64,000 nucleotides of DNA from Trichomonas vaginalis G3 (GCF_026262505.1 NC_067206.1:24939896-25003895), one strand, 5' to 3'. Shown: positions 50,439 to 62,283, counted from the stretch's first letter. A program made the numbers and translations. Notes: generated by a model from the sequence alone, not told the origin.

Positions 50439-51900
50439 ATGGCTTGTGAATCAATCAAGCAGTATGATGACTTCATAGAAACATATGAAAAGCTATATCA
50501 CTTGAAATCTACCGATAGTTTCGAGGAGATTATGAACAATGTTACAAATATTTTGATTAACAAATACAAAGTATCAATAGAACAATGCATTCGAAGAATT
50601 TTACAAGCAAATAAATATAATTATCGAGCACAGCCGCTTTATGGCAAATTACTCAATCAAATCTTCACAACTTATTCCGTTAAAACTTCATCCTTAAACA
50701 AAATATTGCCTGCAGACAATATTCAAGATGTTTTGAAAAACTTGAATTTAAAGATTACCACCAAAGGCGATAAAATATGTCAAGTTAAAAACATATCAGA
50801 GAAAAAGGATGAAGTTGAGAATATGATCATGAATGATGATATCGAGAAGTTCAAAAACTATGTTTTAAGCAATTCTGTAGATAAGATCACAATGAATGTT
50901 CCAATATTTGAAGGGGTTGACAAAAGTGATCTTATTGAAGTTTGTGCTTATTACGGAGCAGTGAACATTTTCAATTTCCTTCATTCCGACATGAATCAAA
51001 AGATAACACCGATGTGTTACCGTTTGTCAGTTGTCGGAGCAAATATTGATATTATAAATCAATGCAACAATGAAACAGAATTCAATCTTTCATGCATTGG
51101 TATGGCTATTTCATCACATAACAATAAATTCATTGAATTTGCTTTAAGTAATAATTCATTGAATTTGCTTTAAGTAATAATTCATTGAATTTGCTTTAAG
51201 TAATAATTTAACAGAAATCAGTGAATTTAGTTATGATTCAATCATCACATCTCAAAACTTGAAAGCTTTATTGATTATGTATCAGAAAGATAAAAATTCA
51301 ATAATTCCATGAGGTGCAGCATTCCCACAAACTCTTGAAATCCTCAAAACTGATAAGTTTGATTTCAATAAAGTTGATTTCTTAGGTAAAACATTACTTC
51401 ACTATGCAGCTAGTTATGATAATGCTGATATTTGCGAATTTATATATATATTCAACAATGAAGAAACAAAATCGCTTATTGAAAAAAGAGATAATAGAGA
51501 GATAACAGCACTTCATTATGCCGCAGAAAATAATTGTCAAGCAACAACAGAGTTTCTTATTTCGCACGGATTTGACGTCAATGATGTTGATTGGGAAACA
51601 ATGTCTCCTCTTCATTACGCTGCAAAAAATAATTGCAAAGAAACTGCGGAAATTCTTTTATCCAAAGGTGCTGAAGTTAATTCAATAGATCGGGCCGGAA
51701 AAACGCCTCTTCATTATGCTGCGATGAAGAATTGTAAAGATATTGCCGAAATTCTTGTATCACATGGAGCAAATCTCAACGCTAAAGATGATGATGGCTT
51801 AACACCTCTTGATACAGCTAAAGAAAACAATAGCAAAGAAATATCACGATACTTATCCTCACTGCAAAAGAATACAGATAAGAAAAAGGCGAAGAAATGA
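50439..51900 (+). pseudogene. ankyrin-repeat gene, broken
   Basis: Host gene starting MACESIKQYDDFIETYEKLY, of the same DUF3447-plus-ankyrin type as its neighbour (SDLIEVCAYYGAVNIFNFLH, then repeats such as SPLHYAAKNNCKETAEILLS and a closing SLQKNTDKKKAKK). The reading frame is lost near 51125-51205, where a 26-bp unit (AATAATTCATTGAATTTGCT...) occurs three times: the two extra units add 52 bp and shift the frame by one. A further in-frame TGA lies at 51310-51312. The last 100 codons are open again from 51601. The gene is probably not functional unless the copy is an assembly error. Confidence 0.8.
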
Positions 51901-52463
51901 GGATCTTTTTTTCTAAAGGTTGATGAATTATAAAATTTATTTTTTTTTGTTACTGAAAATAAATTTTATTGTTTATTATTTGAAATGAGCCAACGACAAC
52001 TGTATTTTTACTCATTGATTTCAATCAGTGAAAAATATAAAATTTCAAGTATTTTTTTTTGGCAATAAGTATATAATAAAGCATTTTTATATATTCATCA
52101 TCTTATTATCAAGGTTATGATATGAGAAGAAATGAACTTACACTCATTTATCGTTGGTATGTCAATGATTATATGTTAAACGGAATGAGCTAACGAAAGA
52201 TTACTCAAATTGAACCTGTATGGTTAGAAACTACTCTTAAATGAGACTAACATATCTTATGTTTTAACAAATGAATCAAATCTTACTTTTTTTATGTAGA
52301 TTTCCCTTCAATATACTTCATTCAATGATTGTATTTTATGTCCTCTGTCAATCCTGTTAATTTTGTTTCCTAAATCATGATTTGAAAAATTTCTGTCTTC
52401 AGATGATTTTTACAAAAAGATTTTAGGAATTGAATAGTTTACAAAGAGTTCCAAAATCCAAGA
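51901..52463. other. intergenic region
   Basis: AT-rich, no gene seen. Confidence 0.65.
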
Positions 52464-55400
52464 ATGGCTAGTGCCCTTGATCGCGCGCTTAACAACTTCC
52501 GTGCACAGCCAAGAGATATGTCCGGCCAGAAGAAGGCTAAAGTATCATTAATTTTCGAACCAACTGTTGCCGCATCTACATCTGCAGGTACATTTTACCA
52601 AGTAGGCTATGCTGGTTATACTGAACTTCTTCAAATCGATCACAGAATCAAGAAATTCGAAAAATCCATTTTTAATCCATCAATTACAGATGTCGATCCA
52701 TTATTCTTGACAGCCGAAGAATACAACCCACTCCGTGAGAAAGTTAGAGAGCTTATGTTCTTCCTGTCAAACTATTGCATGGAGGTTTCAGCAGTTAAAG
52801 TTCTTGAATATTTAATTCAACAATTTGCTGTTAATAGATTAAATCCAGAAATCTTACTCTTCATTACACTTCCTTACCTCGAAACTCCTCTCTTTGTTCG
52901 CGTTATTCAAACAATTCCATTCAAGGCCATGCCAAAAGCCTTTGACTTCCTTGATGACTTCAGACACATATCGCAGACAAAGAAACCAATCGACCGCAAG
53001 TTACTTATCTCATGGATTATCAAGAAACCCAACATTTTACCTTGGATTATCTCAAATGTTCCAAGAGTCTGCGCTTACCACCCTGATGGCGTTTATGCTT
53101 CCTTTGTTGGTGTCCTCTTCTCCCAGTTAATTATGGAGAATATCGATGAGGCAATGGGAACAAACATTATCAACGCTGCAATGGCCGCTTTAGACGATCC
53201 AAATGGTTATTTAGCACCACAATACTTGATGGCCGTTCTCACATTGAACGAAAAGAAAGAACTCGGTATTCTTCCAAAGATTACAAAAAAGATTTCATCA
53301 AATGCGGAAACCGTCTTTGCCAATCACTTTTCTGAGATGTTCTCCTTAACAGTTGCTTTATTCCAGAAGTCTGTTCCAATCCATGTCAAAGAAGGCTTTG
53401 TTCATGCGATTGCATCCCAAATTTCATCTGTCAAAGACTTAATTCGCAACACAGACACCACAGTCATTGCCAAGTCATGCTCAAACCTCATCGTCAAGAA
53501 GTCCAAGAACGAATCTTTGGTTAAATCTGCTATCGCCATTCTCGAAACCAATTTCTTCGAAACAGTGGCCAAAGAGTTCCTTCTCGGCTTCGTCCAGAAC
53601 TATCCTGGTGGTGAATACGCTGAAATGCTCGTCCAAAAGCTCGCAAACGATTATCCAGAAATTTTGACAGAAGATGTCAATTCTGCATTGAAATCTGCCA
53701 ACATTTCTGTCAGATTATCAGCTCACACCCGTCAGAGCATCATTGATTCATTAAGTGAATCATCCAAAGCAGCTGCTGTCTTTGCGGATCCAGATCTCCA
53801 ATTCGATCTTGCATCAAATCAAGCGGTCAGTTGTTTGACATCAGCAGAATCAGCCGATTCCGTTGAAGTTGTTGAGCCATTGATTAAGTATTTCAAGGGA
53901 AGATGTCCTGAACATGTTTTACAATGGATTTGTGAGCATTTGTTCATTTCCGGATCAAAGTTTTCTGATTGTTTGATCAAAAACATTTCTGTTTATGGCA
54001 AAGAATTGGCAGATTTCCTTGAAGGATTTCCAACAGACTCTAACAAGTCAATATTATCTTTCTTGTCCGCAAAATCAAAGGAACTGCCTAATTTCAAGTC
54101 ACTTCCTATAGCTGCTGCAAAAGCTTTGAATGAAAAATCATCTGAAAAAGTGACAGATTTAATCAAATTCCTTCCACAGAGGAAACTCGATTATTCCGTT
54201 GTCAGGAGCTTAGAAACCAAGATATTCCAAGAAGATTTAGAGTTCGTTGCTGATAGCATGGAATCTCAAGCTGCTTTTATTTTGGCAGTTACTCATAAAA
54301 TTGCTGAAGAAAGTGAACTGACCACTGATAATTTATTAGCTTTGTTTTCATTCCCAGATTTCAGGTGTCTTCTTCCAACTGTTGTTTTACTTGCAACAAA
54401 GAAACAACTCAACAAAATGACATCTGTATTCCACATTTCGAACCAACAAGAAAACAACGCAAAAATCAATTGTTTGACATTAATTGCTGTTGTTTTGCCA
54501 ATGTCAAATCCATATGACATCATTCCAACATTGTTTTGCGCTTTGAAATCTCCTGTTTACAAGGACAGAGCAATGGAATTGATCAGAGGAATTTCTTTGA
54601 AAGAAGAAGGTATCAAAGATGTTCTTCCTTACGTAATCAAACATCATCAATTGTTTGGTAACGATGAACAAACAACAATTGGTGTTTTCACGAAGAGTTG
54701 TGCAAAACCAGAGACAAGAACATTCTATAATCATTGCTGGGAACATATCCAAGATTGTTCAATCGCTTTGGATTTCTTCTTATTAACAAATGACAAAGAA
54801 TGTTTCTCTGCAATCAAAAGATTAGAAAAAGAACCAAAGATTGTCGATTTATTTGACAATTACATCCAGAAATATCCTGATAACGAAGAAGCCAAGGATT
54901 GGGCATTGAACACTTTGAATTCTGGAGTTATCAAATCAGTAATTCCTTATTTGAATGAAACAAAGCTTTCCAAGAGTCTCCCATTCGTTTGCTCTTATCC
55001 ACAGTACTACGCAACATCTTTCAACTTGTTCTTTAAGAACCACAATATCCCGTACAAAGACATCGAAAAGGAAATCACAAAAGGTCAAACTTCCGCCATC
55101 AAAGAATCAAAAACCGAAATTCCGCCTCAAATTTTTGCCAACAAAAATTTCAATGGTTTACTAAAATCGTTACAGGCGCGAATTGTTGTCAGTCCATGCC
55201 AGATTTTATTAGAGAACATTTCAAACAAACAGGAAGTTGACGGAATTGTTGAATTAGTTCCATCAATTATTAGTTTATTCGACATGAAAGAGAATTCCAA
55301 TTTAATTCCATATATTTTCAATTGTCTTTTGATGGCAATTAAAAAAGAGAACGAAACAACAGAGAAAAAGAAGAAATCATGCACAGACATAATGATCGAG

Positions 55401-57581
55401 AACTTCTCCAAGATCATTTCATCCATTTCTTCTACAACTGTTCCTCATATTCATTCAACAGCTTTACAAGTTGTTGAAGAACTCGCAAGAGTTAAACCAG
55501 AAGAAGTTGCAAAACACGCCAAAACATTCTTCTCAGCAATGCCAACAGAAACACTGTTTTCAGATGATGTTGCAAACTTGGCAAGAATCAATCAGCTCCT
55601 TTCAAGTGTTCTCCCAATTTTGGAGAAAGCAAATACAATCATGGAATTGTTGAATTTCTTCTCTGAAAACATTGACAGATTTTCAATGGACAGAGCTTCA
55701 AAGATCATGATTCATTCCATCGGATGTCTCAATAGCGAATCATACAGAGTGTTTGACTCTTTACTCAAACACGACAAAGTTGATTTCGCATTGACTTTGA
55801 CCGACCAAATGAAGGCAGAAACATTAATGTCTTCAATTATCAGATTGACAGAATTGACAGAAAAAAGTGACAATTTCAAAGATTTCATTTCACAAATACA
55901 GTTCCCGTCACTTCCTGTACCAATGATACGCTTCTTTATGGTTCTCCAGAAGAAGTTTGATGAAGATGAGTTCAGAGATATTGTCACAGATGTCTGCAAT
56001 TCATGGGGATTACCAGATTTCATTTCTTTCAGTGAAGAAGCAGTTGTCAAACCAACAATGACAACATTAGTACAATCCTTGATTACACAGAGGATTTCCA
56101 ATGAACCTTCTCCATTGTTCAGCTCATTATTGAAGCCATTACAGTCATTGATTGAACATGGAACAGAGTTACAATTGACATTGAACACTTTACAAGGAAT
56201 TACTCAGTTGTTGGAAGAAGAACATGCACCAATTGTCTCTACATTGATCACAAAGACATTGGATGCAATAAATCAGGAAACTATAAAGCCAAGTATCCAA
56301 TTGGCCGCTTTGTCTTTCACTGCAAATGCTGTTGAAAAGTTCAAAATGTCAATTTTGGATGTTTATCCACCTGTTTTAGATTTCGCCGCAGAATTCTTAC
56401 AAATGGTTGTTGAACATGAAGCAGCAGATGCTATTGGCCCAACTGTTGGATCTGTCTGCTTGTTGTTATCAGCATCTCCTGAATTTTCTGCTGATAAATT
56501 AGTCAAAATTGTTCCTTCTCTTTTATCCCCAATGATTTTGAATAGAGAAGAACTCAGCACACTCGTTAACAAGAACTTGACAGAGATTGTTGCTGTTCTT
56601 TCATTGGATCAAGTTCTTCCTTCTTTCGTTGCAACATTGGAAGTTAAAAACGCTTCTCCTGAATCATTAATTGGAATGTTCGATTTGATGACGAAATCCC
56701 TTAAACACAGCGATGTCCACATGGTCAGAAGATTGCAGGCAACACTATTGAAATTCTTCTTATTGTCATTTACAATAAGATTTGATGATATCGATGATAA
56801 CATGATGTTCCAAGATGCTGTTGCTGAAACATTTGGTGAATACGCGAATAGATTGAATGAACAATTATTTGCCATTGCTTTCTCAACAATATTACAGTAC
56901 ATGCTGACATTATCTGATAAGAAACAGAAGGATTATGTTGTAGGAAGATTCTTCTTCGCAAGAGTTATTCATTCTATTGTTAACACATTGAGAGAAGTCT
57001 TTGCAAAGTTTTATTCTTCTTTCTTCGATTCTTTCATCCAATTTGTTTTGGAATCTGATGATGGAATCTTAGAACAAAGAGAAGTGACAATAAGAGTTAT
57101 GTTCGTATTAACAAAGATTTGCGATTACGCAGATCAGATCTTCTTCGAAACAAGATTCAGCAAAGTTTTAGATGCAATTAAAATGCACTTTAACTGTTTC
57201 GAAGGTGAATTGACAACAGAAACAATGGAGTCTGAATCAGATAGAGAAAGAACTTATGAATACAAGATGTTCGTTCTTGGTAACGCTTTCGCTGCTTTGA
57301 TGAACGCTTCTAAGACTAATTTGACACAGATGATGAACGTGTTGATTGAACAATTACGTAACGAGAAATCTATAATTGTCATCAACATTCTCAACGTTCT
57401 CTTGATTTGCAGTGAAAATGCCCGTGATAACTTCTCTTCTGTTTTCACTTCTGCTCTTCCTGTTATCAACGAATTGCTTGAACATCCTGATGCTGATATC
57501 CAGGCTGCTGCTCGCAACGCTGTCCACAGTTTGGCAAGAACAAACGAATCAGTTAGAAACTTCTTCATTTCAGATCAATAA
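52464..57581 (+). CDS. UTP10/HEATR1-like U3 snoRNP (SSU processome) protein
   Basis: 1705 codons, close to yeast Utp10 (about 1770). The N-terminus matches the family pattern: SLIFEPTVAASTSAGTFYQV then GYAGYTELLQIDHRIKKFEK, then LSNYCMEVSAVKVLEYLIQQ and ETPLFVRVIQTI. The long middle is made of HEAT-like helical repeats, and the C-terminus (about 1400-1700) fits the BP28CT region and further HEAT repeats. Expected role: t-UTP part of the small-subunit processome in the nucleolus, for early 18S rRNA processing and rDNA transcription. The start is the first ATG; no clear initiator is seen upstream. No introns. Confidence 0.78.
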   Translation: MASALDRALNNFRAQPRDMSGQKKAKVSLIFEPTVAASTSAGTFYQVGYAGYTELLQIDHRIKKFEKSIFNPSITDVDPLFLTAEEYNPLREKVRELMFFLSNYCMEVSAVKVLEYLIQQFAVNRLNPEILLFITLPYLETPLFVRVIQTIPFKAMPKAFDFLDDFRHISQTKKPIDRKLLISWIIKKPNILPWIISNVPRVCAYHPDGVYASFVGVLFSQLIMENIDEAMGTNIINAAMAALDDPNGYLAPQYLMAVLTLNEKKELGILPKITKKISSNAETVFANHFSEMFSLTVALFQKSVPIHVKEGFVHAIASQISSVKDLIRNTDTTVIAKSCSNLIVKKSKNESLVKSAIAILETNFFETVAKEFLLGFVQNYPGGEYAEMLVQKLANDYPEILTEDVNSALKSANISVRLSAHTRQSIIDSLSESSKAAAVFADPDLQFDLASNQAVSCLTSAESADSVEVVEPLIKYFKGRCPEHVLQWICEHLFISGSKFSDCLIKNISVYGKELADFLEGFPTDSNKSILSFLSAKSKELPNFKSLPIAAAKALNEKSSEKVTDLIKFLPQRKLDYSVVRSLETKIFQEDLEFVADSMESQAAFILAVTHKIAEESELTTDNLLALFSFPDFRCLLPTVVLLATKKQLNKMTSVFHISNQQENNAKINCLTLIAVVLPMSNPYDIIPTLFCALKSPVYKDRAMELIRGISLKEEGIKDVLPYVIKHHQLFGNDEQTTIGVFTKSCAKPETRTFYNHCWEHIQDCSIALDFFLLTNDKECFSAIKRLEKEPKIVDLFDNYIQKYPDNEEAKDWALNTLNSGVIKSVIPYLNETKLSKSLPFVCSYPQYYATSFNLFFKNHNIPYKDIEKEITKGQTSAIKESKTEIPPQIFANKNFNGLLKSLQARIVVSPCQILLENISNKQEVDGIVELVPSIISLFDMKENSNLIPYIFNCLLMAIKKENETTEKKKKSCTDIMIENFSKIISSISSTTVPHIHSTALQVVEELARVKPEEVAKHAKTFFSAMPTETLFSDDVANLARINQLLSSVLPILEKANTIMELLNFFSENIDRFSMDRASKIMIHSIGCLNSESYRVFDSLLKHDKVDFALTLTDQMKAETLMSSIIRLTELTEKSDNFKDFISQIQFPSLPVPMIRFFMVLQKKFDEDEFRDIVTDVCNSWGLPDFISFSEEAVVKPTMTTLVQSLITQRISNEPSPLFSSLLKPLQSLIEHGTELQLTLNTLQGITQLLEEEHAPIVSTLITKTLDAINQETIKPSIQLAALSFTANAVEKFKMSILDVYPPVLDFAAEFLQMVVEHEAADAIGPTVGSVCLLLSASPEFSADKLVKIVPSLLSPMILNREELSTLVNKNLTEIVAVLSLDQVLPSFVATLEVKNASPESLIGMFDLMTKSLKHSDVHMVRRLQATLLKFFLLSFTIRFDDIDDNMMFQDAVAETFGEYANRLNEQLFAIAFSTILQYMLTLSDKKQKDYVVGRFFFARVIHSIVNTLREVFAKFYSSFFDSFIQFVLESDDGILEQREVTIRVMFVLTKICDYADQIFFETRFSKVLDAIKMHFNCFEGELTTETMESESDRERTYEYKMFVLGNAFAALMNASKTNLTQMMNVLIEQLRNEKSIIVINILNVLLICSENARDNFSSVFTSALPVINELLEHPDADIQAAARNAVHSLARTNESVRNFFISDQ

Positions 57582-58687
57582 AAAAATAGATTTATATTTA
57601 CTATATTTTAATTATATTTTTTCTTCAAAACATGTAGTGATGATTGTTTTAACAAGAACTGGTTAAAATTAATGTTTCTTACATTTGATATTTGAAATAA
57701 ATTGTTTTATTAAAAACTTCTCATGGTAAATTGATGAAATTTTAATAAAACAAAAATATGTCATCTTATTGTTTCAATGAAGCATCATTGTATAGGTTTT
57801 TAGTCGAAATTATTTTCATGAGTAATAAGAGACTGTAAGTCAGATAAAATATAAATCAATAAAGTTTAAACATGCAATCAATATAGTAAACTATTCAGGA
57901 TTCAAATGTTTTATAGTCATCTTTATTTTTTCATGGACAGTGGTAAGCAGAAATAGTATTATGTAATAATATGAGCAATAGATATTGTAATTTTGCAATA
58001 TGAACTATCAATTCGAATAAAATAATATTTCGCATCTGAAAAATCGAAATAAAGATTGACGGATTGCCGTTTCGGATTTTATATTGATAGGATAATCATT
58101 ATCTTTACTTAAAAATTATTTCCTTGAGAAGTTACAGCAAAGTCGAAATCGATAAGTGGAAAATGGTGAAGTGTTGTTCATAACGAGATAAGGAAAAGAA
58201 TATTTTCATTGTTTGGTAATAAGTGATGCAATTATGGGGATCAAAGGGCAGTAAATTAATAATATTTTTAAAATGACACAATTTTTTACAAACATAACAT
58301 TTCCTCAATGAATTAAAGTCCCGTCTGAATATTTTACAAGAATTGCCTTTGCTTCATGTTGTATTAATGACATGGCTGATTCAAATTTTTCTGACATGTA
58401 AACCAATTCTATTCAATTCTCGAAATGTGAATTGGTTGTTATCCAAAATGACAACATCAGTTCACTAATATATATCTAGAGATTATAGGAATCTTTTTAT
58501 TTAAACATTGCCGACGGTTTTTCATATCATCGTTTTAAACATCTTAACTCCGATATGCTTATATAAGTACAATTAAGTAAAATAAATGATGATTTGTCAA
58601 TACATAGAAAACGATGAAATATTTCAGAGGTATAGTTGAAATAAAACGATGAATTCTATACAAATTTTTTGAGAGTAAGCATTCACA
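57582..58687. other. intergenic region
   Basis: About 1.1 kb, AT-rich, no gene or repeat recognised. Confidence 0.65.
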
Positions 58688-58699
58688 TCACTTTCATCA
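58688..58699 (+). promoter_or_regulatory. initiator motif of the PGDH gene
   Basis: TCACTTTCATCA abutting the ATG; an excellent match to the trichomonad initiator TCAYTWYTCATTA. Implies an extremely short 5' leader. Confidence 0.65.
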
Positions 58700-59890
58700 A
58701 TGGTGAAGATCCTCATCGCTGATTCCCTCTCTCCAAAGGCCGTCGAAATGCTCAAGGCTGCTGGCCACGAAGTTCGCATGGACCCATCTATCACAGAAGC
58801 TTCCCTTGCTAACGAAATCGCCGACTACAACGTCCTCATCGTTCGTTCCAAGGTTGTCAACGCTGCTGCTATCGAAGCTGCTAAGGGCCTCAGCCTCATC
58901 ATCCGTGCTGGCGCTGGTGTCAACACAATCGATGTCAACGCTGCCTCCGCTAAGGGTGTTCTCGTCTGCAACACACCAGGCATGAACAATGATGCTGTCG
59001 CTGAACTCGCTTTCGGCCACATCGTCTGCTGCGACCGCTGCATCACAACAAACACACAGCACCTCCGCAATGGCGAATGGCGCAAGAAACTCTTCCTTAC
59101 ATGCGAAGGCCTTCGTGACCGCACACTCGGTATCGTCGGCCGTGGCAACATCGCTAAGTCCATGATCCGAATTGCTAAGGGCTTCATGATGAACGTTGTT
59201 GTCTGGTCCCGCCGCTTCTCACCAGAAGAGGCTAAGGAACTCGGTGTTGAATACGCTGCCTCCCTTACAGAACTCGCCGCCAAGTCCGATGTTGTTTCCG
59301 TCCATGTTGCTTTCAACAAGACAGAGACATTCCACCTCATCGGCAAGGAATTCTTCGATGCTATGAAGAAGAAGGCTATCTTCATCAACACATCCCGTGG
59401 TGAAGTTGTTGATACACAGGCTATGCTCGCTGCCATCAAGGAGAAGGGCCTCAAGGTTGGTGTCGATGTCTTCGAAGGCGAACCAGCTGGCTCAATGGGT
59501 GACTTCCCACACAAAGAAGTTGCTGAGGCTGTTGTCTCCGCTACATGCCACATCGGTGCTTCCACAGAACAGGCTGCTGACAGAATTGCCAACGAGACAG
59601 TCCGTGTCTGCAACACATTCTGCTCAACAGGCGAAGCCCTCAACTGCGTCAACATCAACGCAGCTCCAAAGGCTGACGGCGTCATGACAGTCCGCCACAC
59701 AGGCGTCTTCGCTAAGATCGTCGCTTGCTGCGAGGCTCACCAGGCTCAGATCTTTTCTGTCTCCAACACAGTTCTTAAGGGTGACAAGTCCCAGATCTGC
59801 ACACTCAGAATGTCCGCTCCAGCTTGCTTCGTCGAGGAGGTTAACAAGATTGAAGGTGTCATTGGCACATCTTGCGCTCCATTAGCTTAA
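58700..59890 (+). CDS. D-3-phosphoglycerate dehydrogenase
   Basis: 396 codons. D-isomer 2-hydroxyacid dehydrogenase: NAD-binding GIVGRGNIA at 144-152, catalytic Arg233 (NTSRGEVVD), Glu261 (DVFEGEP) and His284 (CHIGAST). It oxidises 3-phosphoglycerate to 3-phosphohydroxypyruvate, the entry to serine and cysteine synthesis in the cytosol. The C-terminal 80 residues form a short ACT-like domain, giving the length of the short bacterial-type enzymes. Codon use is much more C/G-rich at third positions than in its neighbours (GCT/GCC, AAG, CTC), the usual mark of very high expression in trichomonads. It follows an initiator directly. Confidence 0.9.
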   Translation: MVKILIADSLSPKAVEMLKAAGHEVRMDPSITEASLANEIADYNVLIVRSKVVNAAAIEAAKGLSLIIRAGAGVNTIDVNAASAKGVLVCNTPGMNNDAVAELAFGHIVCCDRCITTNTQHLRNGEWRKKLFLTCEGLRDRTLGIVGRGNIAKSMIRIAKGFMMNVVVWSRRFSPEEAKELGVEYAASLTELAAKSDVVSVHVAFNKTETFHLIGKEFFDAMKKKAIFINTSRGEVVDTQAMLAAIKEKGLKVGVDVFEGEPAGSMGDFPHKEVAEAVVSATCHIGASTEQAADRIANETVRVCNTFCSTGEALNCVNINAAPKADGVMTVRHTGVFAKIVACCEAHQAQIFSVSNTVLKGDKSQICTLRMSAPACFVEEVNKIEGVIGTSCAPLA

Positions 59891-60367
59891 GTAAATTAAT
59901 TTTTTGAATTTATTTAAAATTACAACTTCTTTTTAGTAAATTGCTCAATGAAATTATTAGAATTTGACCACAAACTGCTTGTTTCATGAAATATTTCGTT
60001 ACTCTTCATAATCAGCTTATTGAATGTGAAATTGTAGTTCAATCTTAACATCAACTGCCTAAATTTTATAAATAATCGGAAAAATGGAACTAATAGTTAG
60101 CAAATTATCTTAATCGGACGACAATTGGAAATTATGCCGATCAAATATTAAACAAAAATCAATATCCCAGCATTAGACTACCTTATCCATCAGGAATTTA
60201 TTATAACTCTACAAGATTGTCCGCTGAATTACTTTTTAAAAAAGTTTTATTTTATTTTTTCCAAAATTCCAATCATTTTAATGCATTCCATGTCTAATAA
60301 AATACTTACAGATAAATATTATAACACTTTAAGTATTTTATTCTATAATAATATCAAATAATCAATT
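59891..60367. other. intergenic region between convergent genes
   Basis: 477 bp of AT-rich 3' flanks, no gene seen. Confidence 0.7.
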
Positions 60368-61387
60368 TTATGCTTCAGTAACTTTCCAAAAAGACAATTG
60401 TCCGCCATCACCAGCGAGGAACAACTTGAGATCTCCACCATCGCATATACTAATATGAGATGCCATGACGCAGTCGTTGTGAGCTTTTTCAATTTTGTGG
60501 AAAAGAGTGCATCCGTTCTCAGAAACAAGGCTGAGAGCAACACCACCCTCACTATCACCACCTGCGAACATCAAATAGTCGCCAGCCCAATGAATGTCGA
60601 TCGGATATCCGAAGCAATCGTTCAACATCGGTTTAATATCATCAAAATCAGCCAAACTCTGCTGCTCTATGAAATCCCAAATAGCGATACCGGCTGGGAT
60701 TCTTCTGAGTGTGAAAACTCTGTTTGTTCCGCAGAATCCGCACTGGAAAATTGGTTGTCTGTCATTTTCAGCGAAAATAACAGATGTATCATCACCATCT
60801 TCATCTACTTCGCCGTCTAAGTCGTAGATAAGGAGATTTCCGTCATCATCGCCTGCGACAAATGTAGAATTTACTGTTGGATGGAATTGTATACTGGCAA
60901 CTGTGTCTGACATGATATTTACGTGGTTGTGCTTGCACTCTGGCCTTCTAATATCCCATGTGAATATACCAAAGTCTGTACCACATGCGTAAATTGTTCC
61001 ATCACACGAAATATCGCAGCATTCAATGCAAGTAGCTTCTGGAGTAGCAGCATCTGGATAAAATGTAGCGAAATTCTTGTTTGTTCTGATATCCCATAAT
61101 TTGAACTCGTTACCTCCTCCTTCAGTATCAGTATTTGAAGAGCAAGAAGCAAGAATTTGGGACTTATCATTCCACTTTAGTCCTGTAATAACGCCTGTGT
61201 GTGCTGGAAAGTTTGATATTGATTTGCATGCCGCTGAATCAAAAGTATAAATTCTGCAATCTGAAGAAGAGGCAGCTCCAAGATTAGTTTGTGCTGATGC
61301 TGTGACGTAAACAAAAGAGGGTGTTTCAACACCTTTCTTAGGTTCTATAAAAATTTCACCAGTTTTAGTAAATTTTCGAGTTGCCAT
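60368..61387 (-). CDS. WD40-repeat protein, WDR89-like
   Basis: 339 codons. WD-type blades with conserved WDI/WDF ends: NEFKLWDIRTNK, FGIFTWDIRRPE and GIAIWDFIEQQS. The stretch DTVASIQFHPTVNSTFVAGD, DGNLLIYDLDGEVDEDGDD and the following FQCGFCGTNRVFTL fit WDR89, which is a single beta-propeller of about 350-390 residues. Function in trichomonads is unknown; a scaffold role is expected. The start is supported by an initiator directly upstream. Confidence 0.72.
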   Translation of the reverse strand: MATRKFTKTGEIFIEPKKGVETPSFVYVTASAQTNLGAASSSDCRIYTFDSAACKSISNFPAHTGVITGLKWNDKSQILASCSSNTDTEGGGNEFKLWDIRTNKNFATFYPDAATPEATCIECCDISCDGTIYACGTDFGIFTWDIRRPECKHNHVNIMSDTVASIQFHPTVNSTFVAGDDDGNLLIYDLDGEVDEDGDDTSVIFAENDRQPIFQCGFCGTNRVFTLRRIPAGIAIWDFIEQQSLADFDDIKPMLNDCFGYPIDIHWAGDYLMFAGGDSEGGVALSLVSENGCTLFHKIEKAHNDCVMASHISICDGGDLKLFLAGDGGQLSFWKVTEA

Positions 61388-61390
61388 TAT

Positions 61391-61402
61391 TTAAAAAAGT
61401 GA
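61391..61402 (-). promoter_or_regulatory. initiator motif of the WD40 gene
   Basis: TCACTTTTTTAA on the minus strand, immediately before the ATG at 61387. Confidence 0.6.
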
Positions 61403-62283
61403 CAAATAAAGAAGACTTTTTTCTTGAATCAGCCTAAATTGGAGGATAAAGGCATTTTAAGATAGACAATATATAAACACGGGCAAAACTAACTTCATTG
61501 TCATATACTACAGATGGTGTTTGCAATATTACTATAGGGATTTGCAATCAAATAAACAGAAGCTAATTTTTTTTTCATATCTCATAATAAACTTTACTCA
61601 TGAACGATGGTTTTGAATATAGAATTATACATAGCTTTTGATTTTTTTGGATTCAAATCTTTAAATCTTTAAAATGTATGATAGGATCTTGTGAAATGCA
61701 CATGACTTTTTGCCAATATGAAATTGCTTCAAATCCTTATATTACTTACTAATGATAAAATATAAAATTCATTATTATTGAATATCCATTAATACAAGGA
61801 TTGAATATCTTAATCTGTATTTGCAAAAACTTATGGCCTATATCATCGCAATTTTATATCAACTTCAATAATATTATAATATCGAGATAATTAATGAAAT
61901 ATAGGGGTTAATTTATTTGCTATATCTTTTCATTATTTTCGCATGTTGGTTGTTAGTTTGAATGGAGAAATTGATAGAGGACATTTTACAAAACGGTTTT
62001 GATGACAAAAATTGAATATGAGGAATCGACCAAATATGATATCTCCTGTGAGAATGGAACCAGTATCATTAATGCAATGCATTTTAGAACAATAAAGTGA
62101 AAGACCATCTCAAATTGATCATTAACTCAAATTTCAATTCATTCTCAATTTAAGTAAATTTTGAATTGATCTATCAATTTAACTTATCGCCATAAAATAC
62201 TTGTGATATTGATTACGATTATGATTATTTAACTTAAAAGTGATATGATTGCATGATTACATTCAATTTCTCAGAACACTTTC
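61403..62283. other. intergenic region between divergent genes
   Basis: About 0.9 kb, AT-rich; no gene or repeat recognised. CAGAACACTTTCATG at its right edge is only a weak initiator. Confidence 0.65.

Noticed and set aside
58825-59700. Long minus-strand open frame (291 codons) across the phosphoglycerate dehydrogenase gene
   Set aside because: Shadow of the strongly biased codon use on the other strand; no domain and wholly inside a certain gene.
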